Shown: positions 31,362-39,830, counted from the stretch's first letter. The stretch is DNA of 42,217 bases from Mycobacterium hubeiense (GCF_002838065.1 NZ_PIZU01000025.1:32030-74246), one strand, 5' to 3'. Made by a program: numbers and translations. The notes: generated by a model from the letters alone, not told the origin.

Positions 31362-31367
31362 TACGGT
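31362..31367 (+). promoter_or_regulatory. -10 element for a leaderless ramB transcript
   Basis: TACGGT fits TANNNT and ends six bases before GTG 31374, with no Shine-Dalgarno sequence between. The spacing is what a leaderless mRNA would need. Confidence 0.45.
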
Positions 31368-31373
31368 GGTGAC

Positions 31374-32789
31374 GTGGCAAAAACCTTCGTCGGCTCGCGG
31401 GTGCGCCAGCTGCGCAGCGAACGCGGCTACAGCCAGGCGGCGCTGGCGCAGATGCTCGATATCTCGCCGAGCTACCTGAACCAGATCGAGCACGATGTGC
31501 GCCCGCTGACGGTCGCGGTGCTGCTGCGGATCACCGAGGTCTTCGGCGTCGACGCCACGTTCTTCGCCTCGCAGGACGACACCCGGCTGGTGGCCGAACT
31601 GCGCGAGGTGACGCTGGACCGCGATCTGGACATCGACGTCGACCTCGCCGAGATCGCCGATATGGTCGCCGCCCATCCGACGCTGGCGCGCGCGATGGTC
31701 AACCTGCACCGGCGCTACCGCATCACCACCACCCAGTTGGCCGCGGCCACCGAGGACCGCTTCTCCGACGGCAGCGGCACCGCGTCGATCAGCATGCCGC
31801 ACGAGGAGGTGCGCGATTACTTCTATCAGCGCCAGAACTATCTGCACGAGCTCGACACCGCCGCCGAGGACCTCACCATCCGGATGCGCATGCACCGCGC
31901 TGATCTGGCCCGCGAGCTGTCCGACCGGCTGATCATGGTGCACGGTGTGCGCATTGTGCGCCGAATTGACTTGGGCGATACCGTGTTACACCGCTACGAC
32001 CCGGAAACGAAGACGCTGGAGATGAGCAGTCACCTCTCGTCGGGCCAGCAGGTGTTCAAGATGGCCGCCGAGCTGGCCTATCTGGAGTTCGGAGACCTGA
32101 TCGACAAGCTGGTCGAGGAGGGCCACTTCACCAGCGAGGAGTCGACGACGCTGGCCCGGCTGGGGCTGGCCAACTACTTCGCGGCCGCGACGGTACTGCC
32201 CTACCGCCAGTTCCACGAGGTCGCGGAGAACTTCCGCTACGACATCGAACGACTGTCGGCGTTCTACTCGATCAGCTACGAGACGATCTGCCATCGGCTC
32301 TCCACGCTGCAGCGGCCCGGCCTTCGCGGGGTGCCGTTCTCGTTCATCCGGGTCGACCGCGCGGGCAACATGTCAAAACGGCAGTCCGCCACCGGCTTTC
32401 ACTTCTCGTCCAGCGGCGGTACCTGCCCGCTGTGGAACGTCTACGAGACGTTCGCCAATCCGGGCAAGATCCTGGTGCAGATCGCGCAGATGCCCGACGG
32501 ACGCAACTACATGTGGGTGGCGCGCACCGTCGAACGCCGCGCATCGCGATATGGTCAGCCGGGTAAGACGTTCGCGATCGGCCTGGGCTGCGAACTTCGG
32601 CACGCGCATCGGCTGGTCTATTCGGAGGGATTGGACTTGTCCGGTGACAACGCGACACCCATCGGCGCCGGCTGCCGAGTCTGCGAGCGCGACAACTGCC
32701 CGCAGCGGGCCTTCCCCGCGCTGGGCCGGGCGCTCGACCTCAACGAGCACCGCAGCACCGTGTCGCCCTACCTGGTGAAGCAGCCATGA
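31374..32789 (+). CDS. ramB: RamB, acetate/glyoxylate metabolism regulator (ScfR family)
   Basis: A 471-residue regulator. An XRE helix-turn-helix occupies about residues 8-62 (RQLRSERGYSQAALAQMLDI, then SPSYLNQIEHDVRPLT). The middle has the ImmA/IrrE-like domain in which the HExxH metal site is not kept (ELAYLEFGD). The C-terminal ScfR/DUF2083 part contains GTCPLWNVYETF and clustered cysteines (GCRVCERDNCPQRAF). Members sense acyl-CoA or related carbon signals and control icl, aceB and their own gene. Start is GTG 31374, near-leaderless. The following AhpD-like gene overlaps by four bases. Synteny with Rv0465c is perfect. Confidence 0.95.
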   Translation: MAKTFVGSRVRQLRSERGYSQAALAQMLDISPSYLNQIEHDVRPLTVAVLLRITEVFGVDATFFASQDDTRLVAELREVTLDRDLDIDVDLAEIADMVAAHPTLARAMVNLHRRYRITTTQLAAATEDRFSDGSGTASISMPHEEVRDYFYQRQNYLHELDTAAEDLTIRMRMHRADLARELSDRLIMVHGVRIVRRIDLGDTVLHRYDPETKTLEMSSHLSSGQQVFKMAAELAYLEFGDLIDKLVEEGHFTSEESTTLARLGLANYFAAATVLPYRQFHEVAENFRYDIERLSAFYSISYETICHRLSTLQRPGLRGVPFSFIRVDRAGNMSKRQSATGFHFSSSGGTCPLWNVYETFANPGKILVQIAQMPDGRNYMWVARTVERRASRYGQPGKTFAIGLGCELRHAHRLVYSEGLDLSGDNATPIGAGCRVCERDNCPQRAFPALGRALDLNEHRSTVSPYLVKQP

Positions 32790-33331
32790 GCATGGTCCCT
32801 GCGCGCATCCCGCCGGGCGGATTCCGCGAACTCGGCCCGATCGGCTGGGCGATCGCCAAGCTGGGCGCCCGCGGGATTCGCGCCCCGAAGTTTCACTTGT
32901 TCAACGTGCTTGGCCAGCACAAGCTGCTGTTCTTGGCGTGGCTGCCGTTCTCCGGGTATCTGCTGTATGCCGGGAAATTGTCGCGTCAGGACGCCGAACT
33001 GGTTATCCTGCGGGTCGGGCACTTGCGCAACTGCGAATACGAGCTGCAGCAGCACCGGCGGCTGGCCCGCCGCCGCGGCGTCGACGACGCACTGCAGGCC
33101 AAGATCTTCGAAGGACCGGACGCCGAAGGGCTCACCGACCGGCAGCGCGTGCTGATCACGGCGACCGATGAGTTCGTCATCACCCGGTCGATGTCCCCGG
33201 AGACCTGGGCGGCGCTGTCGAGTCACCTGACCCGCCCGCAGCTCATCGAATTCTGCACGCTCGCAGGGCAGTACGACGCGCTGGCCGCCACGATGGCCAC
33301 ACTGCAGATCCCGCTGGACTTCCCGGACTAG
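32786..33331 (+). CDS. AhpD-like / carboxymuconolactone decarboxylase family protein (Rv0464c-like)
   Basis: A 181-residue protein of the AhpD-like fold. The family segment is VILRVGHLRNCEYELQQHRRLARRRG (about 72-97), but it has one Cys before E-x2-L-x2-H rather than the CxxC of peroxide-reducing AhpD, so disulfide chemistry is unlikely. LTDRQRVLITATDEFV is the second conserved helix. ATG 32786 overlaps the ramB stop (ATGA), giving a two-gene unit. Its function is unknown; a metabolic role linked to RamB is inferred from coupling only. Its end overlaps the convergent membrane-protein gene by four bases. Confidence 0.82.
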   Translation: MSMVPARIPPGGFRELGPIGWAIAKLGARGIRAPKFHLFNVLGQHKLLFLAWLPFSGYLLYAGKLSRQDAELVILRVGHLRNCEYELQQHRRLARRRGVDDALQAKIFEGPDAEGLTDRQRVLITATDEFVITRSMSPETWAALSSHLTRPQLIEFCTLAGQYDALAATMATLQIPLDFPD

Positions 33332-33597
33332 AGGTACGTCACGCCGAGCACCGTCAGCGATAACAGCACCGGCGATATCGGCAGGCACGCCAGAAACGCG
33401 GCCCACACCTCGGACTTCTGCTGATAGTGCCGCCACGCCTGCACACCTGCGAAGGCACCCCCGAGCAGCGACACCGCCGCGACCACCAGCACCCAGGTGC
33501 TCACGCTCGAGGTGGCGGTGGCCATCGAGATGCCGATCAGCCACAGGATGTGGCCGATCACCAATCCGCCGATCCCGGCGACCCAGATCGCTCTCAA
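33328..33597 (-). CDS. Small membrane protein (Rv0463-like)
   Basis: An 89-residue protein with three hydrophobic helices: about 4-23 (AIWVAGIGGLVIGHILWLIG), 29-47 (SSVSTWVLVVAAVSLLGGAF) and 68-88 (FLACLPISPVLLSLTVLGV). I choose TTG 33597, because it overlaps the lpdC stop (TTGA) and gives a length close to the M. tuberculosis protein; an upstream start would overlap lpdC deeply. Translation is probably coupled to lpdC. No function is known. Confidence 0.75.
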   Translation of the reverse strand: MRAIWVAGIGGLVIGHILWLIGISMATATSSVSTWVLVVAAVSLLGGAFAGVQAWRHYQQKSEVWAAFLACLPISPVLLSLTVLGVTYL

Positions 33598-34988
33598 AAG
33601 TTGATCATGTGGCCGGCCAGGCCGTGGAAGCACTCTTGCAGCGCCTCCGACAGCGTCGGATGCGTGTGCACGTTGCGGGCCAGCTCGTTGACGGTCAGAT
33701 CCCATTTCTGCGCCAGCGTGAGTTCAGGCAGCAGCTCGGAGACGTCGTGTCCGATCAAGTGCCCGCCGAGCAGCTCGCCGTACTTGGCGTCGGCGATCAG
33801 CTTCACGAAGCCGCTGGGGTCGCCCATGCCGTGCGCCTTGCCGTTAGCGGTGAACGGGAATTTGGCGACCTTGACGTCGTAACCTTCCTCGCGGGCCTGC
33901 TCCTCGGTCAGCCCGAAGCTGGCGACCTGTGGCTGGCAGAACGTCGCGCGCGGCATCATCCGGTAATCGCCGAGCGCCAAAGTCTCTGCGCCGGCGATGG
34001 TTTCGGCGGCCACCACACCCTGCGCCTCGGCGATGTGCGCGAGTTGCAGCAGCCCGGTGACGTCGCCGATGGCGTAGATGTGCGGCACGTTGGTGCGCAT
34101 GTAGTCGTCGACGCCGATGGCCTTGCGGTCGGTCAGTTTCACGCCCGCGGCATCCAGCCCGTAACCCTCGACGTTGGGCGCAAACCCGATGGCCTGCAAC
34201 ACCTTATCGGCCTTGAGCTCGCTGGTTTCGCCGTTCTTGTTGACGGAAACCGTCACCGTGGATCCATCATCCTGGATTGATTCGACCTTGGTGCCGGTGA
34301 GCACCTTGACGCCGAGCTTCTTGAATTGCTTCTCGATCTCCTTGGAGACGTCGGCGTCTTCGTTGGGCAGCGCCCGCGGCAGGAACTCGACGATGGTGAC
34401 GTCGACGCCGAAGTTGTTGAGCACGTAGCCGAACTCCATGCCGATCGCACCCGCGCCGGCGATGACGATCGAGCCGGGCAGCTCCCGCGACAGGATCAAT
34501 TCCTCGTAGGTGACGACGTTCTCCGACAGCGACGTGCCCGGCACCAGGCGGGTGCTGCTGCCAGTGGCGATGATGGCGTTGTCGAACGTGACAGTCTCGC
34601 TGCCGCCATCGTTGAGCTTCACCGACAGCGTGTTGGCGTCGGTGAACGTGCCGTAGCCGTGGATCTCGGTGATCTTGTTCTTCTTCATCAAGAAGTGCAC
34701 ACCGGCGACGCGGCCCTCGGCGACCTTGCGGCTGCGGTCGAAGGCGACGCCATAGTCCATGGTGGCCTCGCCGCTGATGCCGAAGGTCTTGGCCTCCTTG
34801 GTGAGGATGTGCGCCAGCTCAGCGTTGCGCAGCAGCGACTTGGAGGGGATGCAGCCGACGTTGAGGCATACCCCGCCCCAATACTTCGGTTCGACGATTG
34901 CGGTGTTCAGGCCCAGCTGGGCGGCGCGAATGGCCGCAACGTACCCGCCGGGGCCGGCTCCGAGGACGACGACGTCATAGTGGGTCAC
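33594..34988 (-). CDS. lpdC: Dihydrolipoamide dehydrogenase LpdC
   Basis: A 464-residue flavoprotein, the E3 component of pyruvate and branched-chain ketoacid dehydrogenases and, in M. tuberculosis, of the peroxynitrite reductase system. The FAD motif is VVVLGAGPGGYVAA (6-19), the redox disulfide is GGVCLNVGCIPSKSLL (Cys41/Cys46), the NAD site is IVIAGAGAIGMEFGYVL, and the C-terminal active-site dyad is HTHPTLSE (His443/Glu448). Everything needed for activity is present. It is 10 bases downstream of the Rv0461-like gene and coupled to a small membrane protein gene. Confidence 0.97.
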   Translation of the reverse strand: MTHYDVVVLGAGPGGYVAAIRAAQLGLNTAIVEPKYWGGVCLNVGCIPSKSLLRNAELAHILTKEAKTFGISGEATMDYGVAFDRSRKVAEGRVAGVHFLMKKNKITEIHGYGTFTDANTLSVKLNDGGSETVTFDNAIIATGSSTRLVPGTSLSENVVTYEELILSRELPGSIVIAGAGAIGMEFGYVLNNFGVDVTIVEFLPRALPNEDADVSKEIEKQFKKLGVKVLTGTKVESIQDDGSTVTVSVNKNGETSELKADKVLQAIGFAPNVEGYGLDAAGVKLTDRKAIGVDDYMRTNVPHIYAIGDVTGLLQLAHIAEAQGVVAAETIAGAETLALGDYRMMPRATFCQPQVASFGLTEEQAREEGYDVKVAKFPFTANGKAHGMGDPSGFVKLIADAKYGELLGGHLIGHDVSELLPELTLAQKWDLTVNELARNVHTHPTLSEALQECFHGLAGHMINF

Positions 34989-34998
34989 CCGGCCAACA

Positions 34999-35553
34999 CT
35001 AATAGGGCAGGACGCCCATCAGGCATCGGGCCGCGTGATTGCAGAAGTAGATCCCGTGCAGCACCGCCGCGCCGCCCACCGCGGCCAGCGGCGCCGACAT
35101 CAGCGCGATCGACAGCGCGGATATCAGTGGCTTGGTCTGCGCCATCGCGGTCGTCAGCGAGCCGACTGTGCAGACGACGAGGAACACCAGCACCACGAAG
35201 ACCGACGGCGTCTTGTCGAACGAGTGGAACCACCAGTAGTACAGGCCCACCCCGGCCGCGGCCGCGAGGACCCACACACCGGCGACGACGAGGGCGAACT
35301 TCCAGCGCTTGAGGTACTGGTACGAGCTGGGGACGACGACCGGATGGGGCGGCGCGGGGAGGGGTTCCGACGGCTCCTCGGTGTCGTGGACCGGTTTGTG
35401 GTTGATGACGGCGACGGCGGGGTCGTGTTCGGCGGCCAACGGCTGCAGCGGATCGGGCTGGGCCTCGAAACTGCCGGTGAACGTCGGAGTGAACGGGGCG
35501 GTGGGCTCGCCGACATCAGGCCCCGGAGCCGCCGGGCCGGCGACATCAGGCAC
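34999..35553 (-). CDS. Membrane protein with Pro-rich N-terminus (Rv0461-like)
   Basis: A 184-residue protein. Residues 1-75 are Pro/Ala-rich and probably cytosolic and unstructured. Hydrophobic helices follow at about 86-106 (FALVVAGVWVLAAAAGVGLY), 116-135 (SVFVVLVFLVVCTVGSLTTA) and 146-170 (LSIALMSAPLAAVGGAAVLH). The start is GTG 35553, overlapping the preceding small membrane protein gene by eight bases. It is syntenic with Rv0461. No function is known; the gene lies directly before lpdC. Confidence 0.8.
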   Translation of the reverse strand: MPDVAGPAAPGPDVGEPTAPFTPTFTGSFEAQPDPLQPLAAEHDPAVAVINHKPVHDTEEPSEPLPAPPHPVVVPSSYQYLKRWKFALVVAGVWVLAAAAGVGLYYWWFHSFDKTPSVFVVLVFLVVCTVGSLTTAMAQTKPLISALSIALMSAPLAAVGGAAVLHGIYFCNHAARCLMGVLPY

Positions 35554-35824
35554 CGTGCACCACCTGGATGAGCACGAGCACGCCGAACCACCCCGGGGCG
35601 ATCGCCAGAATGAACGCGCCCACCGTCGTGACCCATCGGCGTCCGGACATCAAAATCGTCAACATCCCGAGCGCACCGGGTATCCCGACGACGAGCGCGA
35701 TCACCACATCCGGCCGGATAGCCGTCTTGACCAGCAGCGTTGTGACGACCGCAGCGAGCAGGCCAACCGCGGTGCCGACGAGCATCGCACTGGTCAACAA
35801 CCATGCGCGTGGCAGCGGAATCAC
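35546..35824 (-). CDS. Small hydrophobic membrane protein (Rv0460-like)
   Basis: A 92-residue protein from GTG 35824 (VIPLPRAWLL). Three membrane helices fit: AWLLTSAMLVGTAVGLLAAVV (7-27), VVIALVVGIPGALGMLTILM (40-59) and VGAFILAIAPGWFGVLVLIQ (68-87). The frame extends to 36151, but that extension is antisense to the prolyl oligopeptidase gene and Arg-rich, so the short form is used. It is divergent from that gene with a 73-base gap and overlaps the Rv0461-like gene. Function unknown. Confidence 0.75.
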   Translation of the reverse strand: MIPLPRAWLLTSAMLVGTAVGLLAAVVTTLLVKTAIRPDVVIALVVGIPGALGMLTILMSGRRWVTTVGAFILAIAPGWFGVLVLIQVVHGA

Positions 35825-35897
35825 GCTTACGACGATAACGCGGCCCCTTCCGCTACCCGGGTATGCGCGCGGCGTGCCACCGAGGTATCTGGGCACA

Positions 35898-37907
35898 ATG
35901 ACGCATATGGCCGACGACCCGTACTTGTGGCTCGAAGACATCGCCGGTGACGAAGCGCTGGACTGGGTGCGACGGCACAACGAGCCGACCCTCTCCACGT
36001 TCGGCGGCGAACGGTTCGAGCAGATGCGCGTCGAGGCCCTCGAAGTGCTCGATACCGATGCCCGCATCCCGTACGTGCGACGCCGCGGCGAGTATCTGTA
36101 CAACTTCTGGCGCGACGCGGCCAACCCGCGGGGGCTATGGCGGCGCACCACGCTGGACAGCTATCGCTCCGAGTCACCGGAGTGGGACGTGCTCATCGAC
36201 GTGGACGAGTTGGCGCGCGCCGACGACGAGAACTGGGTGTGGGCCGGCGCCGACGTCATCGAGCCGGATCACACGCTGGCGCTGATCGCGCTCTCGCGGG
36301 GCGGCTCGGATGCGGCGGTGGTTCGCGAATTCGACATGCGCACACGCGAATTCGTCGCCGACGGCTTCGAGCTGCCGGAGGCCAAGACCCATTACAGCTG
36401 GGAGGACGCCGATACGGTGTTGGTGGGCACCGATTTCGGTGAAGGCTCGTTGACCGATTCCGGATATCCGAGGCTGGTCAAGCGGTGGAAGCGCGGGCAG
36501 CCGTTGGCGGATGCCGAGACGCTGTTCAGCGGCGCCGCGACGGATGTCATCGTGGCGGCGTCGGTCGACCGCACACCAGGATTCGAGCGCACCATGGTGC
36601 GCAGGGCGATCGACTTCTTCAACGACGACGTCTACGAGTTGCGGGGCGGCGAGTTCATCCGCATCGACGCGCCGACGGACGCCACCGTCTCGGTGCACCG
36701 CAATTGGTTGCTGATCGAACTGCGCACCGACTGGTACCGGGGCGACGCGCAATACGTCGCAGGCTCGTTGCTGGCCGCCGATTACGAGGAATTCCTCGCG
36801 GGGACAGCGCAACTGGCGGTCGTATTCGAACCCGACGAGCACACCTGCCTGAACCACTACGCGTGGACGCGCGATCATTTGATCCTGGTGACGCTCGCCG
36901 ATGTGGCCAGCCGTGTCGAGGTCGTCACGCCTGGGACGTGGACGGCGGAGCCGGCACCGGGGCTGCCGGAGAACACCAACACGGTGATCGCGGCCGTCGA
37001 CGAGTACGGCTCCGAAGTGTTCTTGGACTCCAGTGGATTCGATACCCCGTCGCGGCTGCTGTGGGGCGCTGCGGGTGGTGAGCTGACCGAGATCAAGCGG
37101 GCGCCGTCGTTCTTCGACGCCGCCGATCTCGTCGTCAGCCAGCACTTCGCGACATCCGATGACGGCACGAAGATTCCGTATTTTGTGGTGGGCCACCGGC
37201 ATTCGCAGGCGCCGGGACCGACACTGCTGTCCGGATACGGCGGCTTCGAGGTGGCGCGCACACCGGGTTACGACGGGGTGCTGGGGCGGCTCTGGCTGTC
37301 GCGAGGCGGCACATACGTGCTGGCCAATATTCGCGGTGGCGGGGAGTACGGACCGCGCTGGCATACCCAGGCGATGCGCGAGGGTCGGCATTTGGTTGCC
37401 GAGGATTTCGCGGCTGTGGCAAGAGATCTGGTGGATAGGGGCATCACCACGGTTCCGCAGCTCTGTGCGCAGGGCGGCAGCAACGGCGGGCTGTTGATGG
37501 GCATCATGCTCACGCAGTATCCGGAGTTGTTCGGTGCGTTGGTGTGCAGTGTGCCGCTGCTGGACATGCGGCGATTTCACGTGCTGCTGGCGGGCGCGTC
37601 GTGGGTGGCGGAGTACGGCGATCCCGACAATCCCGACGACTGGGCGTTCATTTCGGAATACTCGCCATACCAGAACATTTCCGCGGATCGGCAGTACCCG
37701 CCGGTGCTGATCACCACGTCGACGCGCGACGACCGGGTGCATCCCGGGCACGCCCGCAAGATGACGGCGGCACTCGAAGCAGCCGGACACCAGGTGGAGT
37801 ATTACGAGAACATCGAGGGCGGGCACGCGGGCGCCGCGGACAATGCGCAGACCGCGTTCCGCGCGGCGCTGATCTTCGAGTTCCTGCACCGCACGCTGGG
37901 CGACTGA
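35898..37907 (+). CDS. Prolyl oligopeptidase family serine peptidase (Rv0457c-like)
   Basis: A 669-residue S9A-type peptidase. The beta-propeller domain spans about 60-390 and the catalytic alpha/beta-hydrolase domain the rest. Ser is in LCAQGGSNGGLLMG, Asp in TSTRDDRVHPGHA and His in IEGGHAGAAD, in the usual order. Such enzymes cut short peptides after Pro; some relatives also macrocyclise peptides. No signal peptide is visible, so it is cytosolic. I use ATG 35898 (MTHMADDPYLWLEDI); ATG 35907 is equally possible. The long extension to 35568 is antisense to the small membrane protein. A Cys-rich peptide gene follows 33 bases later. Confidence 0.92.
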   Translation: MTHMADDPYLWLEDIAGDEALDWVRRHNEPTLSTFGGERFEQMRVEALEVLDTDARIPYVRRRGEYLYNFWRDAANPRGLWRRTTLDSYRSESPEWDVLIDVDELARADDENWVWAGADVIEPDHTLALIALSRGGSDAAVVREFDMRTREFVADGFELPEAKTHYSWEDADTVLVGTDFGEGSLTDSGYPRLVKRWKRGQPLADAETLFSGAATDVIVAASVDRTPGFERTMVRRAIDFFNDDVYELRGGEFIRIDAPTDATVSVHRNWLLIELRTDWYRGDAQYVAGSLLAADYEEFLAGTAQLAVVFEPDEHTCLNHYAWTRDHLILVTLADVASRVEVVTPGTWTAEPAPGLPENTNTVIAAVDEYGSEVFLDSSGFDTPSRLLWGAAGGELTEIKRAPSFFDAADLVVSQHFATSDDGTKIPYFVVGHRHSQAPGPTLLSGYGGFEVARTPGYDGVLGRLWLSRGGTYVLANIRGGGEYGPRWHTQAMREGRHLVAEDFAAVARDLVDRGITTVPQLCAQGGSNGGLLMGIMLTQYPELFGALVCSVPLLDMRRFHVLLAGASWVAEYGDPDNPDDWAFISEYSPYQNISADRQYPPVLITTSTRDDRVHPGHARKMTAALEAAGHQVEYYENIEGGHAGAADNAQTAFRAALIFEFLHRTLGD

Positions 37908-37940
37908 CTACCGTTGAGTGCATCGTTCTAGGAGGCTGCG

Positions 37941-38108
37941 ATGCCACGACGAGACAGAGATCGACGACGCCCGGACCGAGACGTCATCATTCAACCGCCA
38001 CCTGCACCGGCACGGCCCCAGGCGCACATCGCGTGTGGCTGCCATTGTCCCACCTGCAGTGGTGGCGGGCACTGCCACAACATGGGCAGCGGTTGCAACG
38101 TGAGGTGA
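37941..38108 (+). CDS. 55-residue Cys/His-rich small protein (metal-binding or modified peptide candidate)
   Basis: A short gene with a strong GGAGG site (37931-37935) five bases before its ATG and a TGA at 38106-38108. The N-terminal 28 residues are Arg/Asp-rich then Pro-rich (IIQPPPAPARPQ). The C-terminal part, ACGCHCPTCSGGGHCHNMGS then GCNVR, has six cysteines (32, 34, 36, 39, 45, 52) and four histidines (29, 35, 44, 46). The C-x-C-x-C-x2-C arrangement resembles metallothioneins, though it does not match MymT as I remember it. It lies 33 bases after a prolyl oligopeptidase gene and 10 bases before a methyltransferase gene, so it could also be the precursor of a modified peptide. No named family is recognised. 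Confidence 0.65.
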   Translation: MPRRDRDRRRPDRDVIIQPPPAPARPQAHIACGCHCPTCSGGGHCHNMGSGCNVR

Positions 38109-38118
38109 ATCGCCGGAT

Positions 38119-38778
38119 ATGGCCGATCTGCGCGGTAACTGGGCGGGGCGCGTCGGCAAGTTCGGCGGCGCCGCGTACGACTTCGGGGTAGAGCGGGAGT
38201 GGCTGGCCCGGCCGGCGGGACGTGCGTTGTGGGGCACCGACACTCGCCTGCTGTTCGACAGCTTCAAGGTGATTGGTGAACTGCCCGACGGCGCGGCGGT
38301 GCTCGATATTCCGTGTGGGGGCGGACTGGCGTTGCGCGGAATGCGCGCCCGCCAGGAGATCCGCTATGTGGCTGCCGACATTTCACCAGACATGCTCGAG
38401 CGGGCGCGACGTCGCGCTGCTGCGCTGGGACATCACGGCATCGAGTTCACTAAAGCCGACATCGAGCACCTTCTGTTTGCCGACGGGGAGTTCGATCTGT
38501 GCCTGTGCTTCAACGGGTTGCACTGCCTGCCCGATCCCGCGGCGGCGGTGCGGGAGTTGGCGCGGGTGCTCAAACCGGGCGGCCGGCTCGTCGGCGATTC
38601 CGCCGTCCTCGGGGCGGGGGTGCGTCAGGACCTGCTGATCGGGGTGTTCCAGCGGGCCGGCGTGTTCGGGCCGGGTGGCACCGCCGACGACGTGCAGCGG
38701 TGGCTGACCGACGCCGGATTGCGCGTCGACCGGCTGCAGCGCTCAGGCGCTGTCGTGCACTTCGCTGCCGTTCAGTGA
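38119..38778 (+). CDS. Class I SAM-dependent methyltransferase
   Basis: A 219-residue methyltransferase (Methyltransf_11-like). Motif I is VLDIPCGGGLALRGM (about 61-75), motif II VAADISPDMLERARRRA, motif III-IV FDLCLCFNGLHCLPDP and motif V VLKPGGRLVGDS. The small size and YDF-x-EREWLARPAG opening fit small-molecule or quinone/polyketide-type methyltransferases. It begins 10 bases after the Cys-rich peptide gene, probably the same transcript. The substrate cannot be predicted. A short hairpin follows its stop. Confidence 0.88.
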   Translation: MADLRGNWAGRVGKFGGAAYDFGVEREWLARPAGRALWGTDTRLLFDSFKVIGELPDGAAVLDIPCGGGLALRGMRARQEIRYVAADISPDMLERARRRAAALGHHGIEFTKADIEHLLFADGEFDLCLCFNGLHCLPDPAAAVRELARVLKPGGRLVGDSAVLGAGVRQDLLIGVFQRAGVFGPGGTADDVQRWLTDAGLRVDRLQRSGAVVHFAAVQ

Positions 38779-38793
38779 TTGATGACGTCACCC

Positions 38794-38811
38794 GTGCAAA
38801 GCGGCTTGCAC
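38794..38811 (+). terminator. Short hairpin after the methyltransferase gene
   Basis: GTGCAA (38794-38799) and TTGCAC (38806-38811) pair around a 6-base loop, 15 bases after the stop codon. The stem is short and there is no U tract, so it is a weak terminator candidate. Confidence 0.3.
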
Positions 38812-39068
38812 ACCCGAGACCGATCAGCCGCTACGTGAGCACCTCATCGGTTATCACGTTGGCCCAGAACGCCTTCCGACTTGCAGATGCGTGCGGGTGC
38901 GTTGCGGCGCCCGCGTCGATGCCCTAATTACAGGCAATCCGACAGTCTTTCGTTTGGGCGCAACACGCAGGTACGCGTCCGTCTGCCCATTCCGACTCGT
39001 TGATCCGCCCAACTGGCTCAATATCCACTTGGTGTGGGCCACGCAACCATCCGAGCCACCCTTCGCCT

Positions 39069-39074
39069 GATAAT
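39069..39074 (+). promoter_or_regulatory. -10 element for a leaderless lipoprotein transcript
   Basis: GATAAT, preceded by T (TGATAAT), ends six bases before GTG 39081. No Shine-Dalgarno site is present, so leaderless initiation is likely. Confidence 0.45.
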
Positions 39075-39080
39075 CGATCT

Positions 39081-39830
39081 GTGACTTTTCGTACCCCGGT
39101 CAGTGTACGCTTCGTGGCGATCGTCCTCGTAGCATTGACGGCGGTCGCATGTGCGCAAACAATCGAAGGCACCGGCGCTCCAGCACAACGCGAGTTTTCA
39201 ACTGAGGAGCCGCAACAAAAGCCGTACGCCTGGCTCTCATCCGTACTTCCCACATCTCGCGAGCTGTCAGACGCCCTCGGCCAACATGTGTCTTCGTACG
39301 GCAATCCGCCGCCGGTCGGCGACGCAACCATGTTGCGAAGCACTGTGGTCGACGTCGATAGGGTTGTCGAGCCCGACTGCCTCGGCGCCGCCAAGCTCCT
39401 AGAACGGTCGACTTATCAAGCCGCATCCGTTCAGGCTGTGAGCTACGGTACTGTCTCCGCGGCCACTTTCGGCGCGGTGGCGCACGCATCCGCCGAGGAC
39501 GCCAACGCGCAATTTGCCAGGTCGCTCGCGGCGTGGAGAAAATGCGACGGAAAGGCATTTGTTGACCCGAGCGGCGGCACGACTTTCACCCATCAGATCA
39601 CTGCGGTCGACGAAACGGACGGCGTGTTATCGGCGGTCGTCCTGATCTCATCGAACTCGCCGACCGGCGTACCGGTTCAGAATCAGCGCGCCCTTGGCGT
39701 CGTGCAAGATTGCATTGTTGAAGCCACGGTGCCGATCACAGACCCACCGCCGAGTGTTGGAAGTGAGCGAAATAGGGCCGTGGAAGTGGTGAAAGTAATG
39801 CTCGGGAACGCAGTGACCGCGCAGCGTTAA
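39081..39830 (+). CDS. PknH-type sensor-domain lipoprotein
   Basis: A 249-residue exported protein from GTG 39081. Residues 1-24 are a signal peptide (RFVAIVLVALTAVAC) with a lipobox-like AVAC. The mature part shows the cysteine pattern of the extracellular PknH C-terminal domain: EPDCLGAAKLLE, then AAWRKCDGKAF and VVQDCIVEAT. Secreted single-domain versions of this sensor domain are common in mycobacteria; ligands are unknown. The frame starting at 39000 would spoil the signal peptide and is rejected. It precedes the toxin cassette by about 110 bases but need not be part of it. Confidence 0.78.
   Translation: MTFRTPVSVRFVAIVLVALTAVACAQTIEGTGAPAQREFSTEEPQQKPYAWLSSVLPTSRELSDALGQHVSSYGNPPPVGDATMLRSTVVDVDRVVEPDCLGAAKLLERSTYQAASVQAVSYGTVSAATFGAVAHASAEDANAQFARSLAAWRKCDGKAFVDPSGGTTFTHQITAVDETDGVLSAVVLISSNSPTGVPVQNQRALGVVQDCIVEATVPITDPPPSVGSERNRAVEVVKVMLGNAVTAQR

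Larger units (their letters stand above)
38779..39080. other. Intergenic region with no supported gene
   Basis: About 300 bases between the methyltransferase and the sensor-domain lipoprotein gene. It holds a small hairpin near its left end (38794-38811) and a -10 element near its right end (39069-39074). Open frames in it are short and lack ribosome sites. I see no RNA gene. Confidence 0.6.

Noticed and set aside
31275..31943. Upstream extension of the thioesterase-like gene
   Set aside because: It lies antisense to ramB; ATG 31274 has a strong ribosome site and matches the family start.
35568..35897. A 110-codon N-terminal extension of the prolyl oligopeptidase
   Set aside because: It is Thr/Pro/Arg-rich, lacks family resemblance and is antisense to the small membrane protein gene; family members begin near DPYLWLE.
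36174..37889. A 571-codon minus-strand frame
   Set aside because: It mirrors the prolyl oligopeptidase gene, which has its full catalytic triad on the plus strand.
38928..39080. A possible nuclease remnant on the minus strand (WLRGPHQVDIEPVGRI)
   Set aside because: It looks faintly protein-like but has no complete motif and no start or ribosome site.
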